From Tropicibacter naphthalenivorans (GTDB lineage: Bacteria > Pseudomonadota > Alphaproteobacteria > Rhodobacterales > Rhodobacteraceae): a stretch of DNA of 64,000 nucleotides. The notes under the pieces are model-generated. The model did no database searches and was not told the DNA's origin. It saw nothing but the letters and a program-made list of their open reading frames with translations. Shown piece by piece: positions 1-7,655 of the stretch. A program made the position numbers and the translations under genes. Positions within the stretch are counted from its first letter, which is position 1; each line of letters starts with the position of its first letter. The stretch spans positions 264,187-328,186 of the forward strand of contig NZ_FWXX01000005.1 of NCBI RefSeq assembly GCF_900176475.1, read 5' to 3'.

Positions 1-2
1 TG

Positions 3-287
3 GAGGTTTTGACCACGGATGGCGACTGGCTGCCGGTCGAGGCGCGGCCCGGCGAGTTCATCATCAACTTTGGCGAAATGCTGGAAATGTGGACCAACGG
101 ACAGGTCAAGGCGACGCTGCACCGGGTCAAAGGCTCCAGCGACGAGCGAATCTCGGTGCCGCTGTTCTTTAATCCCAACCACGACACCAATGTCGCCCCC
201 ATGGGCTCAGGTGAGGTGATCCACGCCGGGGACCACCTGACCAAGCGCTTTAACGAAACCTACCTGCATTTGCAGGACAAAGCCTAA
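3..287 (+). CDS. 2OG-Fe(II) oxygenase, isopenicillin-N-synthase type, C-terminal end only
   Basis: This is the 3' end of a gene whose start lies before the window; the frame is open from base 3. The residues match the C-terminal half of the double-stranded beta-helix fold of isopenicillin-N-synthase-like 2-oxoglutarate oxygenases. There is a core segment with WTNG, the distal iron-ligand His in the TLHRV context, and an R-I-S triplet that fits the RxS motif binding the 2-oxoglutarate carboxylate. The upstream HxD iron ligands are outside the window. The substrate cannot be told from this piece. Its stop overlaps by 4 bases, tail to tail, the end of the TfoX-like gene on the other strand. Confidence 0.8.
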   Translation, partial: EVLTTDGDWLPVEARPGEFIINFGEMLEMWTNGQVKATLHRVKGSSDERISVPLFFNPNHDTNVAPMGSGEVIHAGDHLTKRFNETYLHLQDKA

Positions 288-607
288 AGGTAGCGCAGCG
301 CCTCTTGCGCGAGGGCGACCGCCTCTGTGGGGTCGTCCTGCGCGCTGTCCGGCAGGGTCCAATAGGGCATCGCGGCGTGGGCGCCATCCTTGCGGGTGTA
401 TTCCCAGCGGGTGCAGCCAAGATCCTCTAGCCGCTGCACAAAATCGCCAGCGCCTTTCAGCATGATCCCCATGTCACCATGCACAATCGCAAAGATCGTG
501 CCCTGATGGTACAGGCACAGCCCGCCCATCATCTTGCGCGTGGTCAAATCGCCCAGCCCCGAAAACAGATCCTTGGCAAAGGCGATCTCTTCGGCGGAAA
601 CGGCCAT
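284..607 (-). CDS. TfoX/Sxy N-terminal domain protein
   Basis: The 107-residue protein has the length and pattern of a stand-alone TfoX N-terminal domain, with the early signature RKMMGGLCLYHQG and the FAIVHGD segment. Full-length TfoX/Sxy regulates competence in gammaproteobacteria. Single-domain versions like this one are common in alphaproteobacteria and their role is not established, so a competence function should not be assumed. It lies 2 bases downstream of the A-type Fe-S carrier gene on the same strand and is probably cotranscribed with it. No DNA-binding motif is evident. Confidence 0.75.
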   Translation of the reverse strand: MAVSAEEIAFAKDLFSGLGDLTTRKMMGGLCLYHQGTIFAIVHGDMGIMLKGAGDFVQRLEDLGCTRWEYTRKDGAHAAMPYWTLPDSAQDDPTEAVALAQEALRYL

Positions 608-609
608 TG

Positions 610-987
610 TTACTGCCCGCGTTCGGCCTGAAGCTCTTCGATGTCCTTGAACTTGATCGACTCGCCGCAGCCGCAGGCGTCGGTCACGTTGGGGTTGCGG
701 AACTTGAACCCGCTTTCCAGCAGCGAGGTTTCATAGTCGATTTCCGTGCCGAACAGGAACATTTGCGCGGTGGGCGCGATCAAGACGCGCGCGCCGTCCT
801 TTTCGATGACCTCGTCGTTGGCTTCGGGGGCGTCGACGTAATCCATGGTGTATTCCATGCCCGCGCAGCCGCCCTTTTTCAGGCCGATTTTCAGGCCGTG
901 GCGGTTGTCACGTTCCATCAGCTTGCGAATCTGCTTTACAGCCGCGTCGGTGATGGTCACGGGGGTCGAACCGGGAATGCTGAACAT
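610..987 (-). CDS. HesB/IscA-type (A-type) iron-sulfur carrier
   Basis: The 125-residue protein carries the three conserved cysteines of A-type carriers: one in GGCAGMEY and two in the C-terminal CGCGES motif. These proteins receive Fe-S clusters from a scaffold and pass them to apo-targets in the cytoplasm. The length is slightly above the usual 105-115 because of a C-terminal tail. The start at 987 is supported by an AAGGAA ribosome-binding site. SufT lies 1.4 kb away on the same strand and a NifU-like scaffold is near 21 kb, so several Fe-S factors sit in the window without forming a suf operon. I cannot separate ErpA, SufA and IscA subtypes by eye. Confidence 0.88.
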   Translation of the reverse strand: MFSIPGSTPVTITDAAVKQIRKLMERDNRHGLKIGLKKGGCAGMEYTMDYVDAPEANDEVIEKDGARVLIAPTAQMFLFGTEIDYETSLLESGFKFRNPNVTDACGCGESIKFKDIEELQAERGQ

Positions 988-1014
988 GAGATATTCCTTT
1001 TGCCTGTCCCCAAT

Positions 1015-1740
1015 CTAGTGACTGCGGCTTGCAATCTCAAGAAGGGAGAGGGTGCCATAACTGGCGGCAAGCGCCCATGCAAAGGATGCAAGCGTTCCGA
1101 CGATCACATATTCGCTGGCGTGCTGGTCTTCTTTGGCGGTGTCAAAGCGCAGGACGGATTTGGCGGCGATCAGGAACCCGATGGCGGTGGGCTCGCCGAT
1201 ATAGACGAACAGAAAGATCAGCGCGCGTTCAAGCTGGCCAATCAGGCGGCCCGCGTCGGGCAGGCCGTTCAGCTGGATGTCAAACCGGGCGGTCAGCAGG
1301 CCCACCGCATAACCGCCGGCGGTGACGGTGGTGATGAGGCCCGCGATGAACAGGGCGGGCGCGGTCAGCAGCGGCAGATGCGCCGCCCAGATGCCCTGTG
1401 CCGCAGCCCCCGGCCACCAAAAGGCGGCAACGGCGAGGGTCAGCAGATGGGCCGCTTGGTCCAGCAAAAAGGCGGTCAGCGTGTCGCGCTGCGCGGGCGG
1501 GGCGTAGGTCTTGATCGCGTCGATGACCATATGCGCGGCGGCGACCAGCAGGGCGACCTGCCAGATGCCGCCAAGCGCCGCGGTCGACAGGCCAAAGACC
1601 AGCGTGACGTGCAGCAGCAGCACCAGGGGGGTGCGTTTGTGATCGACCATCCATTTGGTTTGCAACACGAAATCGGCCAGCACGTGGGCCAGCAAGAGCG
1701 CCGCAAAGCTTTGGGCGATGGCCGGGTCAAGCGCGGGCAC
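1015..1740 (-). CDS. DUF3307 integral membrane protein
   Basis: The 241-residue protein has several hydrophobic segments, roughly five or six membrane spans, and begins with the pattern LLAHVLADFVLQTKWM, which I recognise as the DUF3307 signature (acidic and polar residues inside the first span). The function is unknown. It starts with GTG at 1740, and that codon follows the stop codon of the SatD-like gene with no intervening base, so translation is almost certainly coupled. Pairing of DUF3307 with SatD-like proteins recurs in bacteria, which suggests a joint role. Confidence 0.8.
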   Translation of the reverse strand: MPALDPAIAQSFAALLLAHVLADFVLQTKWMVDHKRTPLVLLLHVTLVFGLSTAALGGIWQVALLVAAAHMVIDAIKTYAPPAQRDTLTAFLLDQAAHLLTLAVAAFWWPGAAAQGIWAAHLPLLTAPALFIAGLITTVTAGGYAVGLLTARFDIQLNGLPDAGRLIGQLERALIFLFVYIGEPTAIGFLIAAKSVLRFDTAKEDQHASEYVIVGTLASFAWALAASYGTLSLLEIASRSH

Positions 1741-2352
1741 CTAGATGGTTTCCCAAGCGGTTATGGCGGTTTCCAGCGCGGGAAAGCCCGCGGCCCACAG
1801 CGCTTGGTCCACCGCCTGACGGGTGATGTTCAGACGTTTGGCGGCCTCAAGGCGCGGGCCTGCGTCCGGGGGAAGCATTTCCACCACGGCGCGGGCTTGG
1901 GCTTGGGTCCAGCCTTGGGCGATGTGATCGGCGAGGGTCAGCGCGGCGTGCTGTGCGCCGCCACGGGCATGGGCCATGAGCCGCGCGCCGCCGAGCTGTT
2001 CCAGCAAGCGGCCCGACATGGTAAAGGCGCGGCCGTGGCCCGCGTTGGGGTCGGGGGCGTCAATATCGGGGAAGGTGCCGCGCCCAACGGCGACGGCGAT
2101 GCGCGTGGCGTAGGTCTTGTTCATCCGGCGCAGGCTGGCCTGAAGGTACAGCGCGGCGCGCAGGACGCGGGCAGGCTGGCCCATGGCCAATTGCCACCCA
2201 TCCCCGCCACGCCGCGCAAAGGTGGCAAAAGTCGGGTCCCAAGTGGCAATCTGGTCCGAAGCGGTTTGGAGCGTGTGCATCACCTCATCCAGCGCCGATG
2301 CGTCAAGGGCGCCGGATTTGACGATATCTCCGGTCAATACTGCGAGTCTCAT
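1741..2352 (-). CDS. SatD-like protein with C-terminal helix-turn-helix-like region
   Basis: The 203-residue protein begins RLAVLTGDIVKSG, a start typical of SatD-family proteins. The remainder has alpha/beta character in the first 120 residues (with RRGGDGWQL and the conserved segment around RIAVAVGRG). A C-terminal helical stretch near residues 160-195 resembles a helix-turn-helix, with the phrase NITRQAVDQAL. The family has no firm biochemical function; in streptococci satD belongs to an acid-tolerance locus. It is directly abutted by the DUF3307 gene. The weak ribosome-binding site makes the exact start less sure. Confidence 0.6.
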   Translation of the reverse strand: MRLAVLTGDIVKSGALDASALDEVMHTLQTASDQIATWDPTFATFARRGGDGWQLAMGQPARVLRAALYLQASLRRMNKTYATRIAVAVGRGTFPDIDAPDPNAGHGRAFTMSGRLLEQLGGARLMAHARGGAQHAALTLADHIAQGWTQAQARAVVEMLPPDAGPRLEAAKRLNITRQAVDQALWAAGFPALETAITAWETI

Positions 2353-2403
2353 GCTGCAAGTGGTATCGCTTTCATTCTGGAAAAGAAAGCAAATTCGCTT
2401 GCG

Positions 2404-2766
2404 TTACATAAAGCCGAGTTCCAAGCGGGCCTCGTCGGACATCATGTCCATGCCCCAAGGCGGGCTCCAGGTCAGTTCGACATCCACGCTTTTGACGCCC
2501 GCGACCGGCTCGACGGCCTCTTGGACCCAACCGGGCATTTCGCCGGCGACCGGGCAGCCGGGCGCGGTGAGGGTCATGATCACCTTGACGTCGTTCTGGT
2601 CGTCAATCTCGACGGTGTAGACCAGACCCAGATCGTAGATGTTCACGGGGATTTCAGGGTCGTAAACCGTGCGGCAGGCCTCGACCACCTGATCGTAAAG
2701 CGGATGATCGGTGCTTGAGGGCGCAATCAACGGCGCGCCTTCCAGCTGGGGGCTCTGATCGGTCAT
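2404..2766 (-). CDS. sufT: SufT-type DUF59/MIP18 family Fe-S maturation factor
   Basis: The 120-residue protein is a single DUF59 domain with the hallmark DPEIPVNIYDLGLVY and the TAPGCPVAGEMP segment that carries the conserved cysteine. SufT-type proteins help mature Fe-S enzymes under high demand, and eukaryotic MIP18 acts in cytosolic Fe-S targeting. The C-terminal PWGMDMMSDEARLELG region is typical of the bacterial SufT group. It sits alone between the SatD-like gene (51-base gap) and the protease-RimK gene rather than at the end of a suf operon. The start is supported by a GAGGACAG sequence just upstream. Confidence 0.88.
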   Translation of the reverse strand: MTDQSPQLEGAPLIAPSSTDHPLYDQVVEACRTVYDPEIPVNIYDLGLVYTVEIDDQNDVKVIMTLTAPGCPVAGEMPGWVQEAVEPVAGVKSVDVELTWSPPWGMDMMSDEARLELGFM

Positions 2767-2840
2767 GACTGTCCTCTTCGCGGAAAACCTGAGAGATTAT
2801 ATAGGTTACTCGGGCGGCACGGTAAAGGGCAGGGCGAGAC

Positions 2841-2885
2841 CAAAACTCTTTCAAGAGTTTTGCAAATTCCTTGCAAGGAATTTGG
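2841..2885. repeat. Double-hairpin dispersed repeat, copy 1
   Basis: The 45 bases hold two consecutive perfect stems: AAAACTC paired with GAGTTTT, then AAATTCCTT paired with AAGGAATTT. A near-identical copy lies at 23705-23749; 43 of 45 bases agree and the only two differences fall in the loop of the second stem. Both copies sit just past the 3' end of a minus-strand gene, here 24 bases after the protease-RimK stop codon. A REP-like element or terminator cassette is the natural reading. Confidence 0.8.
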
Positions 2886-2909
2886 CCCTGCGCGCGCCTT
2901 GGGATCTGG

Positions 2910-4322
2910 TTAATCCTCGGGGGTGATCTTGCGCCGCACAGGGGTGGGGCGGACCTTGGCTTCGATGTGCTCGTACAGCTTTTCGGCGATGTTCTTATGC
3001 GTCGCCGTCTCAATGCCCTCGAGGCCGGGGGAGGAGTTTACCTCCAGCACTTTCGGGCCCGATTCAGAGCGCAACAGGTCCACGCCCGCAAGGTTCAGGC
3101 GAAACGCCTTGGCCGCGCGCAGGGCGGTTTCGCGTTCTTCGCGGGTGATCCGTGCCACCGTCGCAGAGCCGCCCCGGTGCAGGTTCGAGCGAAAGTCGCC
3201 CTCGGCCCCGGTGCGTTTCATCGCCGCCACAACCTTGCCGCCGACCACGAGGCAGCGGATGTCTTCGCCCGCGGCTTCCTTGACAAAGTCTTGCACGAGG
3301 AAGTTCGCCTTGAGCCCGCGGAAGGCGTCGATCACCGATTGCGCGGCTTTCTTGGTTTCGGCCAGCACGACGCCTTTGCCTTGGGTCGATTCGAGCAGTT
3401 TCACGATCATCGGCGCGGTGCCCACCAGCCGCATCAGGGAATCGGTGTCCTTGGGCGAGGCGGCAAAAGCGGTGTTGGGCATGCCGATCTTGTGCCGCGC
3501 CATCAGCTGGTGCGCGTGCAGCTTGTCACGCGAGGCGGTGATTCCGTCCGAGCCGTTGACGCAAAACGTGCCGATGGTTTCGAACTGGCGGATCACGGCA
3601 GTGCCATAAGAAGTGATCGACGCGCCGATGCGCGGGATCACGGCGTCATAACGGGGCAGGCGCTTGCCGTCGTAGTGCACTTCGGGCGACAGTGCGTTGA
3701 TCGCCATGTAGCAGCGGGTGGTGTCGATAACCTCGACGGTGTGACCGCGCTTTTCGCCTTCTTCCACCAGGCGGCGGGTCGAGTAATTGTCCTCGCGCGA
3801 CATCACCGCGATGCGCAGGGCGCGGTTGGGCGCGGCTTGGCGCACGCGGGCGTCCGAATATACGTCATAGGACAGGCGCGGCTGTTGAAACCGATCGGTG
3901 GCCACGATGTTGATGTGATCCTTGAGCGCCTCACGCCCCAGCAGCATCCGCGACGCCATAGACGACCGATCCGTCAACGTCAGTTCGATCCGCCAGCTTT
4001 CGTCGCCCACCCGCAGGGTCGAGGCGATGACATAACGGCTTTCGGTTTCGCCATTGGACGAGGTGACATTGCGCCGGTCCACGATTCGCGCCGAGCACGG
4101 AATGATCAGATCCTCGCGCCCCGGCACCGGATGCACGGTAAAGCGCACTCTGGGCGCATTCGCCGGGCCAAAGGTTTCGATGTCAAACGCATGCAGCGCC
4201 GATGTCCGCGCGCCCGTGTCCACCTTGGCCCGCAGCGCAGGCAGGCCGAGATCGGGCAGCGACACCCACTCCTCCCAGCCAAAGCGGATCATGTCTGCGG
4301 GCACATCGGGGGTATCGGTCAT
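2910..4322 (-). CDS. Fusion of retropepsin-like RimB-type protease domain and RimK-type ATP-grasp ligase
   Basis: The 470-residue protein has two parts. Residues 1 to about 150 form a retropepsin-like domain (formerly annotated ATP-dependent zinc protease) with the active-site-like [13 protein letters not shown]. From about residue 165 to the end is a RimK-type ATP-grasp ligase with an ATP-binding [16 protein letters not shown] segment and the metal-binding end [10 protein letters not shown]. RimK adds glutamates to the C-terminus of ribosomal protein S6 or makes other glutamate-peptide bonds; RimB-like partners cut such tails. I chose the start at 4322 because a GAAGGAG site lies just upstream and because the longer frame adds a basic stretch unlike a protein start. 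Target and real activity of each half are inferred. Confidence 0.82.
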   Translation of the reverse strand: MTDTPDVPADMIRFGWEEWVSLPDLGLPALRAKVDTGARTSALHAFDIETFGPANAPRVRFTVHPVPGREDLIIPCSARIVDRRNVTSSNGETESRYVIASTLRVGDESWRIELTLTDRSSMASRMLLGREALKDHINIVATDRFQQPRLSYDVYSDARVRQAAPNRALRIAVMSREDNYSTRRLVEEGEKRGHTVEVIDTTRCYMAINALSPEVHYDGKRLPRYDAVIPRIGASITSYGTAVIRQFETIGTFCVNGSDGITASRDKLHAHQLMARHKIGMPNTAFAASPKDTDSLMRLVGTAPMIVKLLESTQGKGVVLAETKKAAQSVIDAFRGLKANFLVQDFVKEAAGEDIRCLVVGGKVVAAMKRTGAEGDFRSNLHRGGSATVARITREERETALRAAKAFRLNLAGVDLLRSESGPKVLEVNSSPGLEGIETATHKNIAEKLYEHIEAKVRPTPVRRKITPED

Positions 4323-4385
4323 GGGGGCGCTCCTTCGGGCTTGTCTTTTGCGATAGCAACCGGCGCGGCGCGCCACAAGGGGGCT

Positions 4386-5219
4386 TTAGGCGCGCTGATC
4401 GAGCCAGGTCCGGACCTCGCCCACGCGAGAGCGCGCGACAGGCACGCGGTTGCCATCCTTTAGGTGCAAAACGTGTTTTGCGCCGTCGCGTTCCAATTTT
4501 TCAGCCATTTGCGCCGCAATCCACCACGAGCGGTGCGGCTGCACGCCGTCTTCGGGGTGGGTCTGAGCGATGATGTCGGACAGCCGCGCGCGGTGGGTCA
4601 GGCTGTCGCCGTCCAGCGTAATGTGAACGTGGTGCTCGCGCGCCTCGATGGTCTGGATGCGCGCCAGCGGCACGGGCTCTGCCCCGACGATCACGTGGCG
4701 CTCGGGGTCTTGCGGCGCATCGCGCGCGACATTCGGCAGGATCAGGTTGAAGAACATAAAGCCAAACGCCTCGGCGACCACGCAATAGAACAGCGCGTGC
4801 GGATACAGTTGCAGCGACCGCTGCCCGCCCGTGGTGAACTCGATCATCGCCTTGCCCACGAGCAGCGTGGCGAGGGTCGCGATCTGGAACCACACGGTGC
4901 GATACAGAGCAAAGCTGCGAAAGCTGCCTTGCAACCATGTGGCAGCGGTCAGGCACAGCCACAGCATCAGGTGAAACACTGCCAGCACCACCAACCACAG
5001 GCCCATCAGGGTTCCAAGGCTCATGGCCCCCAACAGATTCGGCGCATCGGTTGCAACCATCAGGATGTAGGACAGCACCAGATAGGTCTGGGTCGCGGGT
5101 TGCCGCAGGATCTGAACAAACTCTTGCGGCGACATCTCAAAGCGCGCGCCAAAGAAGTCGCGTACCTCAAGAGGTTGGGGCACTGGGTCTTGAGTCGCCA
5201 AAGTCGGTCCGGGCATCAT
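4386..5219 (-). CDS. Membrane-anchored LytTR-domain transcriptional regulator
   Basis: The 277-residue protein has about four hydrophobic spans between residues 45 and 165, then a C-terminal LytTR DNA-binding domain (about residues 175-275). That domain shows the pattern of an early IQTIEAREHHVHI strand, the RARLSDI segment and the closing HRSWWI and GNRVPVARSR motifs. There is no receiver domain, so this is not a standard LytR response regulator but a one-component regulator held in the inner membrane. The signal is unknown. An alternative ATG lies one codon downstream. The region just upstream holds the palindrome at 5289-5304. Confidence 0.8.
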   Translation of the reverse strand: MMPGPTLATQDPVPQPLEVRDFFGARFEMSPQEFVQILRQPATQTYLVLSYILMVATDAPNLLGAMSLGTLMGLWLVVLAVFHLMLWLCLTAATWLQGSFRSFALYRTVWFQIATLATLLVGKAMIEFTTGGQRSLQLYPHALFYCVVAEAFGFMFFNLILPNVARDAPQDPERHVIVGAEPVPLARIQTIEAREHHVHITLDGDSLTHRARLSDIIAQTHPEDGVQPHRSWWIAAQMAEKLERDGAKHVLHLKDGNRVPVARSRVGEVRTWLDQRA

Positions 5220-5288
5220 GTCTTAACGTCGCTTAAATATGCGCGCAGGTTAACACCGGAGTGATCGCCTAAACAGAGACTTTTGATG

Positions 5289-5304
5289 CTAGGTTAAATC
5301 CTAG
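5289..5304. promoter_or_regulatory. Palindrome upstream of the LytTR gene
   Basis: The sequence is CTAGG, six bases, CCTAG, a perfect 5-base inverted repeat 70 bases upstream of the LytTR gene start and 37 bases past the deacetylase stop codon. It could be an operator for the regulator itself or for another protein. It lacks a T tract, so it does not look like a terminator. Nothing in the sequence identifies the binding protein. Confidence 0.3.
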
Positions 5305-5340
5305 GTGGTGGTGGCGCGCAAACGGCACAGGTGCCGGTGC

Positions 5341-6105
5341 TCAGCCCTTGGCCGAAACCCGGCGAAACCGGCGGCTTTGCCACAGCGGCCAGCCCATCAT
5401 CTGGCTGATGGTGCCAAATTTCATGCCGCGCCCGGTCAGGGTGTCAAAGGTGCTGGGCATGGCTTTGACGGTGCCGGACTGGATGTCGTGGCTGAGGATG
5501 ATGGCGCCGGGGCGCGAGCCTTTGAGGATTCGCTGCGAGACGACGCTTGCGCCGGGGCGGCGCCAATCCTGCGGGTCAACGGACCACAGAATCGTCGGCA
5601 GGTTGCGGTTGGTGTACAGCATCATCCGCTGGCGGCGCGTGAATGACCCATACGGCGGGCGGAAGGTGACCGGCGGCCGGCCGGTGATCTTGAAAATCGC
5701 GTCCGAGGTGCGGTCGATCTGATCCAGCACGCCCTGGTCCGAGTATTTCGCCAGATTCGGGTGCGACCAAGAGTGATTGCCAATCTCGTGGCCCTCATCG
5801 GCGATGCGGCGCACGATATCCGGCCAGGTCACCACGCGATTCCCGATCAGGTAAAAGGTGGCGCGCAGGCCGCGCGCCTTGAGCATGTCCAGCAGCTTTG
5901 GCGTCAGGGACGGGTGCGGGCCATCGTCAAAGGTCATGGCGACCACCGGGGACACGGTGCGCACGGCCATGACGGTGGCGGCGTCCCGCTGGGCGATATC
6001 CTGGGGCAGGGCGATGATCGGGGCGGCCTCTGCCTCTTGGGCGGCGGGCAGGGCAAAGGCAGCGGTGCTGGCGGACAGGAACGTCCGACGGGAAAAATGC
6101 GTCAT
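5341..6105 (-). CDS. Exported polysaccharide deacetylase family protein
   Basis: The 254-residue protein has a NodB-homology domain: motif 1 TFDDGPHPSLT (catalytic and metal-binding aspartates), motif 2 GNHSWSHPNL (metal histidines), motif 3 FRPPYGSF, and the downstream WSVDPQDW and ILSHDI motifs. Such enzymes remove acetyl groups from peptidoglycan or other amino sugars outside the cytoplasm. The N-terminus SRRTFLSAS is a Tat-like signal followed by an Ala-rich cleavage region, so periplasmic action is likely. I chose the start at 6105, preceded by AGGA, since the longer frame would put extra residues before the signal. The substrate is not determined. Confidence 0.88.
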   Translation of the reverse strand: MTHFSRRTFLSASTAAFALPAAQEAEAAPIIALPQDIAQRDAATVMAVRTVSPVVAMTFDDGPHPSLTPKLLDMLKARGLRATFYLIGNRVVTWPDIVRRIADEGHEIGNHSWSHPNLAKYSDQGVLDQIDRTSDAIFKITGRPPVTFRPPYGSFTRRQRMMLYTNRNLPTILWSVDPQDWRRPGASVVSQRILKGSRPGAIILSHDIQSGTVKAMPSTFDTLTGRGMKFGTISQMMGWPLWQSRRFRRVSAKG

Positions 6106-6292
6106 GAAATGGTATCCTGGCAGGGACTTGGGCAAGCAGATGCACATGAGGAAACGCGCTCAGGGTGTTGAGTTTCAAGCGATTCCCCTAAAATTTGCTT
6201 TTTGCTCATGGGGATAGTGGCTGAAAAATCACTCGGATTTTCAGCGAATTTTGCCGACCCGAGAAAAAAGCGATTTTTCCGTTCGAAAGCGC

Positions 6293-6321
6293 TTGACGGT
6301 GTCCGGGCCTATCCCTAAAAG
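6293..6321 (+). promoter_or_regulatory. Candidate promoter for tRNA-Asp pair
   Basis: TTGACG and TAAAAG are separated by exactly 17 bases. The expected transcription start is about 35 bases before the first tRNA. The -35 element matches the sigma-70 consensus in five of six positions and the -10 in four of six. Confidence 0.5.
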
Positions 6322-6361
6322 CCACCTCACGCCAAGGCCGACACGGTCTGGATAGCAGCGA

Positions 6362-6438
6362 GCGGTTGTAGCTCAGTTGGTTAGAGTACCGGCCTGTCAC
6401 GCCGGGGGTCGCGGGTTCGAGCCCCGTCAACCGCGCCA
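6362..6438 (+). tRNA. tRNA-Asp (GTC)
   Basis: The 77 bases fold as a tRNA. The acceptor stem GCGGTTG pairs with CAACCGC, followed by discriminator G and an encoded CCA. The anticodon loop CCTGTCACG presents GTC, and the T arm GCGGGTTCGAGCCCCGT is canonical. It is identical in all 77 bases to the second copy 37 bases downstream. Confidence 0.97.
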
Positions 6439-6475
6439 CGCTGCATATCTGGATTGGGCCTAAACGTGAAAATGC

Positions 6476-6552
6476 GCGGTTGTAGCTCAGTTGGTTAGAG
6501 TACCGGCCTGTCACGCCGGGGGTCGCGGGTTCGAGCCCCGTCAACCGCGCCA
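6476..6552 (+). tRNA. tRNA-Asp (GTC), second copy
   Basis: This is an exact duplicate of the preceding tRNA, including the encoded CCA. The 37-base spacer and the shared downstream terminator suggest one precursor transcript. No integrase follows it, so this tRNA end is not visibly used as an attachment site. Confidence 0.97.
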
Positions 6553-6585
6553 CTTTCACGAACATCACAAAAATTCGATGAAACT

Positions 6586-6609
6586 GCCCGGAACTTTTTC
6601 CGGGCTTTT
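6586..6609 (+). terminator. Terminator of the tRNA-Asp transcript
   Basis: A GCCCGG stem pairs with CCGGGC around an A/T-rich loop and is followed by TTTT. It lies 34 bases after the second tRNA. Confidence 0.7.
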
Positions 6610-6683
6610 GGCGTTTTTGTGGTATCTTAGGGTATTCCTGACTGCACAGCGGGAGGGATCGGAACTACAAACCGTCTGACCTG

Positions 6684-6713
6684 CAAAAGAAAAGCGCCCC
6701 GGATGGGACGCTT
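6684..6713 (-). terminator. Terminator of the DUF882 gene
   Basis: Read on the minus strand, AAGCGTCCC pairs with GGGGCGCTT across ATCC and is followed by TTTCTTTT. It sits 57 bases after the DUF882 gene stop codon. Confidence 0.75.
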
Positions 6714-6769
6714 ACCTTGGACAAGCAGGTGGAACAAAGAAACTGGGAACTGGTTAGACAAAAGGGAGG

Positions 6770-7339
6770 TTACGCGCCCCAAGTGCGGACGGGACCGCAA
6801 TCCATGTGAACGAAGTTGGACTTAGAGTAGCGACCAACGCCACCACCGCTGCACGCCTGGGCAGCTTTTGCCATCTGGTTCACAGACCGCGACGACAGCC
6901 GAAGATCCGCCGCCTGTCCCCGGAGGTGGCGAGAGTTCTTGGCCACACCAGAAGAGCGCGAACGCAGCATCGAGTTGGTTTTCGGGCTGCGATAGCCGGA
7001 AATCAGCATATAAGGCTCGGTCACATCCATCAGGTTGTGGGCGGCTGCAATGATGTCCAGCGTGCGTGTGTCGATGTTCTTGACGTCATTCGTGCGCCAG
7101 TCGCGCATGAAATAGTTCACTTCCTTGATCGCATCGGCAAGGTAGTTGCCCTCGATCCAGTAGATCATGTCGATCCGCTCGCCCGTGCGGCCGGAATACA
7201 TGCGAAGGCGGCGAATATCGCCCGCACCGCGTAGGAAACCAGCTGCGTTCGAAAAGGTCGGAGCTGCTGTAATGGTCGTGGCTGCAAATGCGCCAAGAAG
7301 TCCGCGGCGTGTGATGCCGCCCGAGTTCATATCAGTCAT
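6770..7339 (-). CDS. Tat-exported DUF882 (YcbK-like, M15-type) peptidase
   Basis: The 189-residue protein belongs to DUF882, related to M15 zinc D,D-carboxypeptidases and E. coli YcbK. The zinc-site pattern is visible as SRHLRGQAAD (His and Asp ligands) and FVHMDCG (final His). Such proteins act on peptidoglycan in the periplasm. The N-terminus ITRRGLLGAFAA is a clear twin-arginine signal. It is transcribed away from the L,D-transpeptidase gene 316 bases away, which also works on peptidoglycan, so the pair probably forms a cell-wall remodelling locus. The bond it cuts is not shown by the sequence. Confidence 0.85.
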   Translation of the reverse strand: MTDMNSGGITRRGLLGAFAATTITAAPTFSNAAGFLRGAGDIRRLRMYSGRTGERIDMIYWIEGNYLADAIKEVNYFMRDWRTNDVKNIDTRTLDIIAAAHNLMDVTEPYMLISGYRSPKTNSMLRSRSSGVAKNSRHLRGQAADLRLSSRSVNQMAKAAQACSGGGVGRYSKSNFVHMDCGPVRTWGA

Positions 7340-7655
7340 ATGAGCGCCTGTCCCGTGGTCGCTGTTACCTGTTCATACGCGCAACGTTGTGCGCGCTCTG
7401 CCATCTTTCCCCAGATGTCGAAGTCTCTATGCCACGAATCAGTTAAGCGAAAAAGAACGATTTGGGGTCCGTGAGATAGTGCAAGGGGAATTGGGCAGAA
7501 TCCCGCTTAAACTCCGGCGGACTGTGGCCTGAATGTGTCCAAACCCTTAACGCGCGCTTTGACAGGTCACTTGGCGCGTTTGTGAGTAGACAGGGACACC
7601 CCATTGTTTACACAGTTATTTCAGCAAAACACGTCTCGTGTATGAAGGATTTTAG
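7340..7655. other. Divergent intergenic region between two cell-wall genes
   Basis: This 316-base gap must hold the promoters of the DUF882 gene (left) and the L,D-transpeptidase gene (right). I see no coding frame and no RNA gene. Single TTAAG/TTAAC words occur but never at the TTAA-N7-TTAA spacing expected for a CtrA site. Confidence 0.6.

Noticed and set aside
284..607. Competence regulator role for the TfoX-like gene.
   Set aside because: Only the N-terminal domain is present and no competence genes are nearby, so the name does not support the function.
607..2718. A 703-residue plus-strand open frame.
   Set aside because: It lies antisense to four recognisable genes (A-type carrier, DUF3307, SatD-like, SufT) and has no family resemblance.
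5223..5236. TTAA pair upstream of the LytTR gene as a CtrA box.
   Set aside because: The spacing is six bases, not the seven required by the consensus.
6553..6769. Attachment site or genomic island at the tRNA-Asp 3' end.
   Set aside because: No integrase gene and no duplicated tRNA end follow; the next gene is an ordinary chromosomal DUF882 gene behind a terminator.
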